Part shown: positions 1 to 8,687 of the stretch, one piece after another
How positions within the stretch are numbered: position 1 is the stretch's first letter
How the letters are laid out: each line of letters begins with the position of its first letter
Assembly (NCBI GenBank): GCA_038087035.1
Contig: CP051187.1
Coordinates: 2,175,001 to 2,239,000 of the forward strand
DNA: 64,000 nucleotides
Reading direction: 5' to 3'
Source: Gloeotrichia echinulata CP02
GTDB lineage: Bacteria; Cyanobacteriota; Cyanobacteriia; Cyanobacteriales; Nostocaceae
Notes under the pieces: generated by a model
What the model was told of the DNA's origin: nothing
What the model saw: only the letters and a program-made list of their open reading frames with translations
Databases searched by the model: none
Made by a program: the position numbers and the translations under genes

Positions 1-162
1 CGACGTGGCCCTTTTAACCGTGAAATCTACCGTCAACGCAACGTTGTCGAACGCGCTATCAACAGACTCAAACAATTTCGCCGTATCGCCACCCGATATG
101 AAAAACTTGCAGCCAATTATACAGCTATGATTACGATCGCCTCCATTTTGTTATGGTTATAG
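1..162 (+). CDS. IS5-type transposase, C-terminal end (partial)
   Basis: The frame is open from the window edge to a TAG at 160-162 (53 codons). It has the usual C-terminal block of IS5/IS427-group DDE transposases: a VVERAINRLKQFRR segment, where the E is the last acidic residue of the DDE triad, followed by the RIATRYEKLAANYTAMI tail. Only the end of the gene is visible, so whether the element is intact cannot be said. It is inserted into the downstream glycosyltransferase gene, which lies on the other strand. Confidence 0.8.
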   Translation, partial: RRGPFNREIYRQRNVVERAINRLKQFRRIATRYEKLAANYTAMITIASILLWL

Positions 163-180
163 TTTGAAAACACGCCCTAG
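1..180 (+). mobile_element. IS5-family element, right end
   Basis: The transposase tail is followed by 18 bases (163-180) ending in GAAAACACGCCCTAG, which reads from outside as CTAGGGCGTGTTTTC, a plausible terminal inverted repeat. The homology of the opposite-strand glycosyltransferase stops exactly here: its frame reads FYLWG and then enters element sequence. The left end of the element lies outside the window, so neither length nor target duplication can be checked. Confidence 0.65.
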
Positions 181-1228
181 CCCCCATAAATAGAATTTAG
201 GGGCTTGCTCGGCGTGGATAACTCGGTCACGCACGATAGCAGCTGCGGCTATTAAATCTAGCTGACCTTTAAGAGGAAAAATCAAGCCCATGTTCATGAC
301 TTGAGGACGTTCTTTAGGTACAGGAGGGGTGGGATGATAGATGTTTGGATCAGCCCCGTTGTAAATCACCTTGATTTTGTGGTCAGGGATACCCCACCAA
401 CGTTCCCAACGAGCATTATATTCACAAACTGGAGAAATTTGATCGGCATAGTGATAGTTGAGTTTTACTATTGTCCCCATTAATCGATACAAGAATTGAC
501 GCACAAATAGGGAAGAGATACTGCGATTTAAATTTAAATATTGCTCTCGAATATTGATACCATGCTCAGTCAGAAGATAAGGAGTACCTCGCTCTAACTT
601 GGCAATGATACAGGGTAAGCCACAAAAAGCAGCGGCTGAGGAATGGGTGATATCGGTTTTAGGAACAGGGATATGAATCGGAATAAGAAACCGATAAAGT
701 AAGCGCATGGCTTCCGTCTGTTCTATGAGTTTGATTGCAGTAGAATGGAGTAACGGATGCCAATGAGTAGCAGTTAAACGTTTGAAACTTGACCATATCA
801 GTTTCCCCTCCATTGTTTTGTGATAGTCATAACGCTGAAAGTATTTGTAAATTGCCAGCATGATGTAGCCCAATTGCTCGATATCTTCTTCGGCAAATAA
901 GACTGCTGTTAAAAACCGCTCAAATAGAGGGATAAACTTAGTAGCAATTACCCTTTCTGTTGTTTGTAATTTGCTTTTGAAGGCTTGAGAAAATGGGAAC
1001 CGCCAAGAGTATTCTACAGGGTCTTCTGTTCCCCACAAAGGCACTTTAATCAGTTGCTTGACATTATCTGGTAATTTATACCTTAGCTCTAGGTAAGGAT
1101 TAGCGGCGATCGCAAACAGATGAAAATCAAGCTCTGGAAGTTGATTGGTGAGGACATCACACCATGTACTTACGCCTCCCTTATGGTAGGGATAAGTCCC
1201 TTCAGTGGTCAATAATACAGAGAGTCTT
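157..1228 (-). pseudogene. PelF-like GT4 glycosyltransferase, disrupted at both ends
   Basis: The frame encodes about 355 residues of a DUF3492/PelF-type family 4 glycosyltransferase. The N-terminus reads SVLLTTEGTYPYHKGGVSTW, the hallmark opening of this family. GTPYLLTEHGI and YNGADPNIYHP blocks follow (acceptor and nucleotide-sugar domains). An intact protein is about 480-500 residues; this one ends at FYLWG, where the IS5-type element begins, so most of the C-terminal sugar-nucleotide domain is lost. The 5' end is also damaged: codons upstream of SVLL run straight into a 196-bp MITE at 1229. The only in-frame start is a TTG at 1210-1212. Probably not functional. Its family makes or exports polysaccharide in the cytoplasm. 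Confidence 0.75.
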
Positions 1229-1424
1229 GGTTCTTGCGTACTTAACGTGCTAAATTTTTAATTACAGTCGATAACTTTGTTTTAAAATCAAGGCTTACAG
1301 GCGCTTATAGCCAAAATTTTAATCATCAGACCTAAAAGGCAGTAAATAATGGCTGTCATCTTATCCCAGCAAGGAGTTCAAGCTTATTTTTCAACATATT
1401 TAGCACGCTAAGTACGCAAGAACC
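1229..1424. mobile_element. 196-bp MITE with ISL3-type ends
   Basis: The ends are inverted repeats: GGTTCTTGCGTACTTAACGT on the left, and TTTAGCACGCTAAGTACGCA running on to AGAACC on the right. They match, nearly base for base, the ends of the complete ISL3-family element at 10882-12178. The interior has no reading frame of note. It is therefore a non-autonomous derivative that the ISL3 transposase in this window could mobilise. The flanking 8 bases (AGAGTCTT and GTTTTGAG) are not a target duplication, which suggests a deletion or rearrangement through the element. Confidence 0.8.
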
Positions 1425-1435
1425 GTTTTGAGCCG

Positions 1436-1595
1436 AAGCATGAGGACGATATCCGGCTGTAAATTTGCTAGTTGCTCAATCGCACTCTTGCCTTTTTGAG
1501 TTGTTGCGATTACCTCTAAATCCAAATGTGTATCTAATAGAGAGAGCCAGTATCTTTATTTTTGGTCATCTACTAGCAGAATACGAACTATGTAA
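1436..1595 (-). pseudogene. Response-regulator receiver domain remnant
   Basis: Read on the minus strand, 1590-1561 gives IRILLVDDQK, the beta-1 strand and acidic pocket of a CheY-like receiver. After a frame change, 1542-1440 gives LDLEVIATTQKGKSAIEQLA and then NLQPDIVLM, stopping just at the phospho-acceptor region. The gene is thus frameshifted and truncated beside the MITE. In an undamaged ancestor it may have regulated the adjacent polysaccharide gene, but that is only inferred from position. Confidence 0.7.
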
Positions 1596-2005
1596 ACATC
1601 AAGGTGCTTTGATGAAAATTGTATGGATAATTAAATTTTTTATTGGATGCCAAACAGAGATATAATGTTGTGTAATTGGAAACATTACTATCTATATTAT
1701 GGATAATTTTCGATATAAACCCATTAACATTACCCTGATTTTCACCTCGTATTAAGAAGAAAATTATTTAATCAATACCAATGATTATATATACTTAAAT
1801 GAATATATTTAATAAGAATTAGTGAAGATTCTTTGGTTATATAGCAAGCGCCAAGGAAGTTTGGGCATAAACTGGAAGTGGCCTCTTTTGTTTTTCTGCA
1901 GAGCGCGATGGTCGCTCCGCGAACCGCCGTAGGCATCACTGTACATACGCCCAAACCTTAAAGTTACGATCTTCCCCTACATAGCAAGATCCCCCAGGGT
2001 GACAA
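1596..2005. other. Intergenic, no gene seen
   Basis: AT-rich sequence with no convincing reading frame. Around 1895-1935 it holds a GC-rich palindromic repeat of the type scattered through Nostoc genomes (GCGCGATGGTCGCTCCGCGA and following). The region ends with the leader of the recombinase gene. Confidence 0.5.
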
Positions 2006-3298
2006 ATGAAAATCTTCGCCTACGCTTACAGTGATCCTTTACTAGAATCTTCTGTTGATCCCAATAATTGGGGATGGGAGGTCGATGGCGTCTATCATGA
2101 TTTGGGACAGCGATCGCAGTTACAACAATTATTCACTGATTGCAAATCTGAACCAGTAGTTTATCTGCTCATCCGCCGCTTGGAAGAATTGGGTGATACT
2201 GTCAAGGAAGTGAGCGATCGCCTGAATGAATTAGAAGCGATAGGTGTGGTGATAATTGCTACTGAACAACCATACACTTCAGAAAATGGCAATCTCCGCG
2301 CCGAGTTGCTGAAATTGCTCCAAGAAATCCAACGTCAGCAGCGTAGTCGCCGCATCCGCCAAGGACACGCCCGCAAGCGTCTGGATATCGCCCCCCCACC
2401 CGGTAAACCGCCCTATGGCTACCGCAGAGGTAAAGAAAAATATATAATAGACCGCAGTACATCCCCAGTAGTGAAAGATTTTTTTGAAAATTTCTTGCTT
2501 TATGGTTCCCTGCGGGGCGCTGTGCGTTATTTGGCAAAAAAATATGGTAAGAAAATTTCTGTCACCACGGGACGACGTTGGTTGACTAATCCAGTTTATC
2601 GGGGTAATATTGCTTATAATAATGGGGAAATTATATCCAATACCCACACTCCCATAATTTCCCAGGAAGAAGCAGCCCAAATTGACCGACTGTTACGCCG
2701 TAATAGTCGTTTACCATCTCGGACTGCTAGTGCGCCGCGTTCGCTAGCGGGATTGGTTGTTTGTGGTCAATGTCAGTCACATATGACTGTTAGCCGTGTT
2801 ACCCAACATCGGCAAAACAAAGAGTATCTTTATTTACGTCCTATTAGCTGTCACCAGAGCCAGAAATGTCGCGCCATAGCCTACGAAGAGGTTTTACAAC
2901 AGACAATTACCACAGTTTGTCGTGATTTACCCTTGGCAGTAGCGGGGCTGAATTTTCCCCAGTTGGATGCGATCAAAAATAGTTTAGGGGAGGCGATCGC
3001 CCGTCAGCAAGATATATTAACTCAGTTACCCGCTTTAGTAGAAACTGGCGTTTTAGATCAGGAAACAGCCAAGTTAAGAGCATACAAACTCCGCACAGAA
3101 ATTTCTGCCCTTCAAGCCAAACTAGCGACTCTCCCACCAGTAAACTTGCGTTCTGTAGCCCAAGCTGTTTCGATTCCGCAATTTTGGTTAGACTTGTCGG
3201 AAGCGGAGAGGCGATTTTATTTTCGCGAATTTATACGCCAAATTGAGATTATTCGCCAGGATAAGCAGTGGGACTTGCAAGTTATTTTTATTTTTTAA
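2006..3298 (+). CDS. XisF-like large serine recombinase family protein
   Basis: 430 residues with the architecture of large serine recombinases. A resolvase-like N-terminal domain (about 1-125) is followed by a recombinase domain (about 130-260, with PPYGYRR and TNPVYRGNIAYNNGEI), a zinc ribbon (CGQC near 253 and CHQSQKC near 281) and a C-terminal coiled-coil region. XisF, which excises the fdxN element in heterocysts, belongs to this group but is longer (about 514 residues from memory). The N-terminal catalytic signatures are unusual: the normal YxRxS reads FAYAYSDP, and the RLxRLxR helix reads RRLEELGD, so catalytic arginines seem missing. No interrupted gene is visible beside it. The start is ATG; the gene stands alone. 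Confidence 0.75.
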   Translation: MKIFAYAYSDPLLESSVDPNNWGWEVDGVYHDLGQRSQLQQLFTDCKSEPVVYLLIRRLEELGDTVKEVSDRLNELEAIGVVIIATEQPYTSENGNLRAELLKLLQEIQRQQRSRRIRQGHARKRLDIAPPPGKPPYGYRRGKEKYIIDRSTSPVVKDFFENFLLYGSLRGAVRYLAKKYGKKISVTTGRRWLTNPVYRGNIAYNNGEIISNTHTPIISQEEAAQIDRLLRRNSRLPSRTASAPRSLAGLVVCGQCQSHMTVSRVTQHRQNKEYLYLRPISCHQSQKCRAIAYEEVLQQTITTVCRDLPLAVAGLNFPQLDAIKNSLGEAIARQQDILTQLPALVETGVLDQETAKLRAYKLRTEISALQAKLATLPPVNLRSVAQAVSIPQFWLDLSEAERRFYFREFIRQIEIIRQDKQWDLQVIFIF

Positions 3299-4074
3299 CC
3301 AAGGTCAACCAATTTTGGATTAACCCCGAACACAAGGGTACCTTGCTCAAGGATTTTTGATTTTGGATTTTGGATTTGTTCCGCTAAAGCGCAGAGGCGC
3401 AGAGATCCCAAAGGTAAAAAATAATATAAAAGAGTAAAAGTAGGTATTAAATAATCGTTAATTATGTAATTTTATCTTGGTACTTGGTTAACTTTTGCAC
3501 CAGAATTAATATTTATAATTTCCGACAGAGAGTAGTAATAAAAGTTGCAGACATAATGTATGAAACCCCACTATTTTTGTTACTGCTAAAAGTAGTATAG
3601 TGATACCTCACTAGCCAAAAAGATGGCAATTAATTGTCTCAAAGGATGATGATTATAGGGTTATCCACCTTGACGGTAAAAACTTCTACAACCATCTACG
3701 TCTAATGCGGTTAGTTCTTTCTGCCTTAAATTATCCACTGAATTTCTGATGGTAACAAACTAAAAAATCTATAAACAGAGGTTAAATATATTGTGACATT
3801 AAAGATAAAAGAGAGATTCACTGCCAGAGCATATAAGAGACAAAAAATGAGGATATATATGTATTATTTGTATCTTATTAAGCAGGGATATTATTGATAA
3901 ATTCTGGTAAAAACATCAGGGTAATTTCTCAAATAAATTACTAATTAGAAAAAATTGAGTTAATTTTGAATCTACCAATTGCTAACTAAACATGTTGTTA
4001 CTGGGTGACAACATTAGAGATTGGGTTTAGTCTCTATGCAATCAAACCAGCAAGCAAAATGATCATCACAGAAT
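3299..4074. other. 776-bp intergenic region without a gene
   Basis: I see no coding frame. The first 100 bases hold low-complexity GATTTTGGATTTT copies and the common CGCAGAGGCGCAGAG repeat. The rest is AT-rich (about 70 percent), presumably including the promoter of the glycosyltransferase that follows. Nothing specific can be supported. Confidence 0.5.
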
Positions 4075-5688
4075 ATGCAAGAAAGAAGCTTTGTTTGGGG
4101 TCATCTAGGAAAACAGCATCGTGCGGCCCAGAAATGGATTGATGGGGTATGGCTGATAGTGCTGCTTGTGGCTGCAGTGTTGCTGTTTAGCGTAAATCTT
4201 GGGGGATCAGCGCTGCGAGATTGGGATGAGGGTACTGTAGCGCAAGTAGCCCGTGAAATTTGGCGTGCGCCAGCGGATTCAATGGGTTGGCTGTATCCAA
4301 AACTGGGAGGTGAACCATATCATTACAAACCGCCTTTGATGCACTGGCTAATTGCTTGGGCTTATTCCTTAGGAGGTGTCAATGAATGGACAACACGCTT
4401 ACCAGGAGCAATCCTCACAGCAATTTCAGTACCATTACTGTATAGTATTGGGCGAGAAATATTTCGCCAACGTTCCGCTGCTACTTATAGCGCCCTAATT
4501 TACCTCACACTACTACCGGTAGTGCGTCATGGGCGATTGGCGATATTGGATGGGGCCGTGGTAAGTTTTTTGATGGTGATGATGTTGTGTGTATTGCGAT
4601 CGCGCCGAGATTTACGTTACTGTTTGGGTGTGGGCATTGGTTTGGGTTTGATTTGCCTAACCCAAGGCATTTTCGGCAGCTTGCTGAGTGCGATCGCCAT
4701 TGTATTTCTATTTTGGGATACACCACGACTACTCACTAGTTACTATCTGTGGACAGCAATCCTCATTGGAATTGCGCCTGCTATCGCCTGGTATGGTGCC
4801 CAATTGCTGCACTATGGTCACACTTTCATCCAGGTGGGAATTTTAAATCAATCTTTCTACCGGACAGCTTTTGCGGCTAATTCCAGACCACCTTGGTACA
4901 ATCTCCAAGAAATCATCATGTACACATGGCCTTGGTTACTGTTTTTACCTCTAAGTCTGCGTTTCACCTGGGAAAATCGTAACCTTAGCTGGGCAAAACT
5001 CATACTGGTGTGGACTGGTGTTTATCTGCTGATAATTTCCTTGATGGGTACCAAACTTTCGTGGTACTTATTGCCGATTTACCCTAGTTTAGCTTTAGCA
5101 TTGGGTGCCCAGTTAACAGAAACAGAAAACTGGCCTTTCCTGTCATCTTATCCCCGGCCTTGGGTGGCTGGTTTGGCAATCCTGGCTGTGGTAGGTTCTG
5201 CTGGTAGCATGATTGTTACCTGGGGTACAGAACCGAAATCCGAATTACAGATGATTTTCGCCGTAGTTGCTCTAACTATGACTTTAGCATCTATTTTGGC
5301 AGAGCGCGGCGATGCACAATTTCTCAAGATTTTGTTTTGGGGAAGTTATATTTCACTACTGCTGTTGATGAAATCCCACTACTGGGTTTGGGAATTATCC
5401 GACGCCTATCCAGTTAAACCAGTCGCTACGATGATTTTACGGGTAAATCCAGCCGTTCAAAAGATTTATACATCTTGTCTCTACAGGCGTCCATCCTTGG
5501 ATTTTTATAGCGATCGCACTATTACTCCAGCTTCGGTGAGTGAACTGCAATATTATTGGCATTACAATGGACAACCCTACTTTCTACTTCATGTATCTGT
5601 TTATAAAAATCTCCAACTAGATTCAATGAAGGTAATTGGCGAAGCTGAAGGTTGGCAATTGGTTACAAAAGATACTAATCGCTTATAA
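4075..5688 (+). CDS. GT39-family (ArnT/PMT-like) membrane glycosyltransferase
   Basis: 537 residues with about 11-13 hydrophobic segments. After the first membrane span (about 24-43) comes the family signature DWDEGTVAQVAREI (about 52-65). It corresponds to the DEARY-type acidic motif of ArnT/PMT enzymes that binds the polyprenyl-phosphate sugar donor. GEPYHYKPPLMHW (about 79-91) is the second conserved block, and a soluble C-terminal part follows the last span. Such enzymes move a sugar from a lipid carrier to lipid or protein on the outer face of the inner membrane; the acceptor here is unknown. The start is an ATG. A strong hairpin follows the stop codon. Confidence 0.85.
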   Translation: MQERSFVWGHLGKQHRAAQKWIDGVWLIVLLVAAVLLFSVNLGGSALRDWDEGTVAQVAREIWRAPADSMGWLYPKLGGEPYHYKPPLMHWLIAWAYSLGGVNEWTTRLPGAILTAISVPLLYSIGREIFRQRSAATYSALIYLTLLPVVRHGRLAILDGAVVSFLMVMMLCVLRSRRDLRYCLGVGIGLGLICLTQGIFGSLLSAIAIVFLFWDTPRLLTSYYLWTAILIGIAPAIAWYGAQLLHYGHTFIQVGILNQSFYRTAFAANSRPPWYNLQEIIMYTWPWLLFLPLSLRFTWENRNLSWAKLILVWTGVYLLIISLMGTKLSWYLLPIYPSLALALGAQLTETENWPFLSSYPRPWVAGLAILAVVGSAGSMIVTWGTEPKSELQMIFAVVALTMTLASILAERGDAQFLKILFWGSYISLLLLMKSHYWVWELSDAYPVKPVATMILRVNPAVQKIYTSCLYRRPSLDFYSDRTITPASVSELQYYWHYNGQPYFLLHVSVYKNLQLDSMKVIGEAEGWQLVTKDTNRL

Positions 5689-5720
5689 GCCTCATCCCCA
5701 CAACGGTATTTGTATCATTA

Positions 5721-5750
5721 CAGGACTTATTTGCATAAGTCCTGTTAAAA
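5721..5750 (+). terminator. Hairpin after the GT39 gene
   Basis: A perfect 10-bp stem, CAGGACTTAT / ATAAGTCCTG with a four-base loop, is followed by TTAAAATT. It may act as a terminator. The stem is also a copy of the widespread AGGACTTA repeat that recurs near 50298, 58314 and 62427, so it could be only a repeat. Confidence 0.5.
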
Positions 5751-5863
5751 TTGCAGGTGCTATCACAAAGAAAAAGCCAAGGCACTCCCAAGTAATCACA
5801 TTTCAATCAAAATGAGAAGAATCCAGAGTGCTGTAAACTGCATTTGTATCCTTGATACTTCCT

Positions 5864-6784
5864 ATGCCATACCTTACTTCCGCCAGAGAAATTCGGAGAA
5901 TTGTTGCTGAATATACAAAAGCCCAAACTTTGTGGATAGATACAGAAGTAGCTGACTATAAAAGTCGTCATCCCAGACTATCACTGATTCAGGTATTAGA
6001 TAATCCCACCGATTTGAGTGGTGATCGCGTTAGCCTTCTGGATGTATTGGATCAGCCAAATTTGGTAGCTGAGTTTATTGACCAAATTATGCTAAATCCT
6101 GACATTGAGAAGGTATTTCATAACGCTAGTTATGACCTAAAATACTTGGGTGGCAAGGAAGCTAAAAATATCACTTGCACTTTAGAAATATCTAAAAAGA
6201 TTCCCTACTATCTCTTACCATTACCTAATTATCAACTCAAGACTTTAGCTACAGAACTTTGTAAATTTAATAATATTGATAAACAAGAACAAACCAGCGA
6301 TTGGGGACAGCGGCCTTTGAGTGAAGAACAGATAGAATATGCTTATCTTGACTGTATATATCTGGCTCAAGTCCATTTACAATTGCTAGAATTGCAATCG
6401 AAAATTAACACCGATCCCGCAACGGAAGATTTAACAGCCCTCGGTAGAAGATACAGTCAAATTGAACAGCAATGGAAGCTATTAAATTCAGAATTAGAGC
6501 ATCTGCAAGAACGGGTGAAAAAAGCTATGCAGGCTCAGGATGTATCTGAAACTTCTTATTTTCAGCTTAATAGTTCCGAGCGCAAAACCGTAAAAGTGCA
6601 GTTTGCTGAATTGGCAAGACTAGTAGAAACTACAGGTATTGATTTAGATTTGTCTGTCACACTGACTCAGAAACTTCAAAAAGATTTAGGCAAAAACCTG
6701 GAACAATTATCTGTAGATATCGACGCCACTACTTCTTGGCGACTGACTTCCAAATCCCAAGAAGCTGAAGTAGAAGAGGAATGA
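5864..6784 (+). CDS. rnd: Ribonuclease D-like 3'-5' exonuclease
   Basis: 306 residues from the ATG at 5864; the frame also has a TTG four codons upstream. The DEDDy exonuclease motifs are clear: WIDTEVAD (Exo I, about 25-32), HNASYDLKYL (Exo II, about 87-96) and YAYLDCIYL (Exo III, Tyr and Asp). The exonuclease domain covers about residues 1-185. The rest is a helical region without an obvious HRDC domain; bacterial RNase D normally has one or two, so this is a shorter cyanobacterial form. Expected role: trimming of 3' ends of structured RNAs such as tRNA. The acidic C-terminus runs into a heptamer array. Confidence 0.85.
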   Translation: MPYLTSAREIRRIVAEYTKAQTLWIDTEVADYKSRHPRLSLIQVLDNPTDLSGDRVSLLDVLDQPNLVAEFIDQIMLNPDIEKVFHNASYDLKYLGGKEAKNITCTLEISKKIPYYLLPLPNYQLKTLATELCKFNNIDKQEQTSDWGQRPLSEEQIEYAYLDCIYLAQVHLQLLELQSKINTDPATEDLTALGRRYSQIEQQWKLLNSELEHLQERVKKAMQAQDVSETSYFQLNSSERKTVKVQFAELARLVETTGIDLDLSVTLTQKLQKDLGKNLEQLSVDIDATTSWRLTSKSQEAEVEEE

Positions 6785-7003
6785 GTAATGAGTAATGAGT
6801 AATGAGTTATGAGTAATGAGTTATGAGTAATGAGTAATGAGTAATGAGTAATGAGTAATGAGTAATGAGTAATGAGTAATGAGTAATGAGTAATGAGTAA
6901 TGAGTAATGAGTAATGAGTAATGAGTAATGAGTAATGAGTAATGAGTAATGAGTAATGAGTAATGAGTAATGAGTAATGAGTAATGAGTAATGAGTAATG
7001 AGT
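6782..7003. repeat. Heptamer tandem array (GAGTAAT)n
   Basis: About 31 nearly perfect copies of GAGTAAT, with two GAGTTAT variants near the start. They begin at the stop codon of the RNase D gene, which is itself inside a repeat unit. This is the short tandemly repeated (STRR) class typical of filamentous cyanobacteria. Because 7 is not a multiple of 3, the array is open in several frames and produces spurious reading frames of LLITHYS units. Confidence 0.95.
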
Positions 7004-7655
7004 AGTAACGGTCATTCCCCGTGTAGACCAGAACACATAAAAAACTCCAGCCACACTTCTCTACGTTCCCTACGGGACGCTACGCGTAAGCGAAGCTATG
7101 CCGCAGGCTTTACGCGTAGCGTGTCGTAGACAGAGGCTACGCCTAGCAAGATCCACGTAGTGGTACGACAATCTCGGGGAATGGGGAATGGCTTTGATTC
7201 ACCAATACCCGGCGCCTGTCGCCCAAAGTCCCCAGTCCCTATATAAAACCACCCTGCTTGTTGAGAGGGTCGCCGGAGAAAACTTAATATAGATGAAGAT
7301 TTGAACAAAAAGAGCTAAAATGGTAATTAGAGAAAATTTAAAACGTATAATAAAACCGTAAAAAATAGACGCTTGCGGTCTAGAATACTACGTATGGAAA
7401 GTGGGAGAATAAATCAATCAATTGGCTAATCCGAACATTTTATACTTCATTACAGCTAACGGCAAATTCTCCAGTATGCGTCTTATCACTTCACACTTTA
7501 TTGTAAAAATGACCGTTAATTAAACCTAGATAATGTGAGGGAAGCATCTCAATTGAAGTTGCACCTCTACGAAAAATTAGAATCAATTGTGAGTTGAAAC
7601 ATTCCTAAATTTCGTACTAAGTGAATCCAGGTATAATAACGGTTGAGAACAACTT
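7004..7655. other. Intergenic with palindromic repeats
   Basis: From about 7060 to 7145 lies a cluster of nested palindromes built from TACGCGTA, GTAGCGT and AAGCGAAGC units, common dispersed repeats of Nostocales. From 7320 to 7655 the sequence is AT-rich and probably holds the promoter of the TPR gene. No protein-coding gene could be supported. Confidence 0.5.
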
Positions 7656-8498
7656 ATGAGCATGGGATTATTTGAGCCAAAATGGATAGGATTTGTCAGA
7701 GCATTTGTGATTGCAGTGCTTACCGGATTAACTGCGATTACAAGTCTTTCTTGTAGTAAAAATACTGAAGTATTGGTAACAGAAATCGGAGTCAGTCCTC
7801 CTAGCCGTCGTTCAGCAAAAACATCGAAAGCTGGGAATTTGTATATTCAGGGACAAAAACAGCAAGCCCAAGGCGACTCACAAGCGGCGATCGCTTCCTA
7901 TACTAAAGCAATCAGCCTAGATCCAAAATATGCTGCAGCGTACAAAAACCGGGGATTAGCCTACTTTGATTTAGGAAACAAACAGGCAGCGATCGCCGAT
8001 TATAACGCAGCACTCGGCATTAATCCCAACGATGCCGAAGCCTACAATAGCCGAGGAAACGCCCGCGCCTCCAATGGAGACAACAAAGAGGCTATCGAAG
8101 ATTACAATCAAGCAATTATCCAAGCCCCTAACTATGCCGAAGCTTACAATAATCGGGGGAATGCTCGCGCTTCCACTGGAGACAAAAACGGCGCCCTCAA
8201 TGATTACGAACAAGCCATCCGCATCGACCCCAAATATGCTATCGCCTACAATAACCGGGGAAATACTCGCGCCGCCAAAGGAGATCAACAAGGGGCGATC
8301 GCGGATTATAATCAAGCCATTCGCCTCAATCCCAACTTTGGCCCCGCCTACAATAACCGAGGAAACGCCCGCGCGGCCTCTGGAGACAAAGCGGGAGCCA
8401 TCCAAGACCTACAACGAGCCGCAGATATCTTTCAAAACCAAGAAAACAAAGACCTATACCAACAAGTGATGAACAATCTCAAAGAACTTGGTCAATAG
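7656..8498 (+). CDS. Exported TPR-repeat protein
   Basis: 280 residues. A hydrophobic N-terminal segment (about 12-33, ending SLSCSK) looks like a signal peptide, possibly a lipoprotein signal with a weak lipobox. Five or so 34-residue TPR units follow, with the repeated pattern AIxDYNQAIxxxPxxAxAYNNRGNARA from about 60 to 265. The strong similarity of the repeats at DNA level shows recent repeat expansion. TPR arrays bind other proteins; the partner cannot be told. An alternative start is the ATG two codons downstream (7662). Position gives no functional link to neighbours. Confidence 0.8.
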   Translation: MSMGLFEPKWIGFVRAFVIAVLTGLTAITSLSCSKNTEVLVTEIGVSPPSRRSAKTSKAGNLYIQGQKQQAQGDSQAAIASYTKAISLDPKYAAAYKNRGLAYFDLGNKQAAIADYNAALGINPNDAEAYNSRGNARASNGDNKEAIEDYNQAIIQAPNYAEAYNNRGNARASTGDKNGALNDYEQAIRIDPKYAIAYNNRGNTRAAKGDQQGAIADYNQAIRLNPNFGPAYNNRGNARAASGDKAGAIQDLQRAADIFQNQENKDLYQQVMNNLKELGQ

Positions 8499-8561
8499 CC
8501 TATCTGTCCCATTCTTTTTTCAAATTGGTATAACCCTCAAATTTGCTTTTAGCCACAAAAA

Positions 8562-8599
8562 TTCTCCTGTAGATGCTGACACATCGACCTACAGGAGAA
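8562..8599. terminator. Bidirectional terminator between TPR gene and glmS
   Basis: An 11-bp perfect stem (TTCTCCTGTAG / CTACAGGAGAA) lies between two convergent genes and is followed by an A/T-rich tract with TTTTTTT. It can serve both strands. Confidence 0.7.
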
Positions 8600-8687
8600 A
8601 TTATACAAATTTTTTTGTTATACAACTTTATTATTTATTGTATAACTTTATTATCCCTCCACATCTGATTCAGCAACGCCTACAAAA

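Noticed and set aside
6821..7054. Reading frame of LLITHYS repeats
   Set aside because: It is only the translation of the GAGTAAT heptamer array, which is open in several phases.
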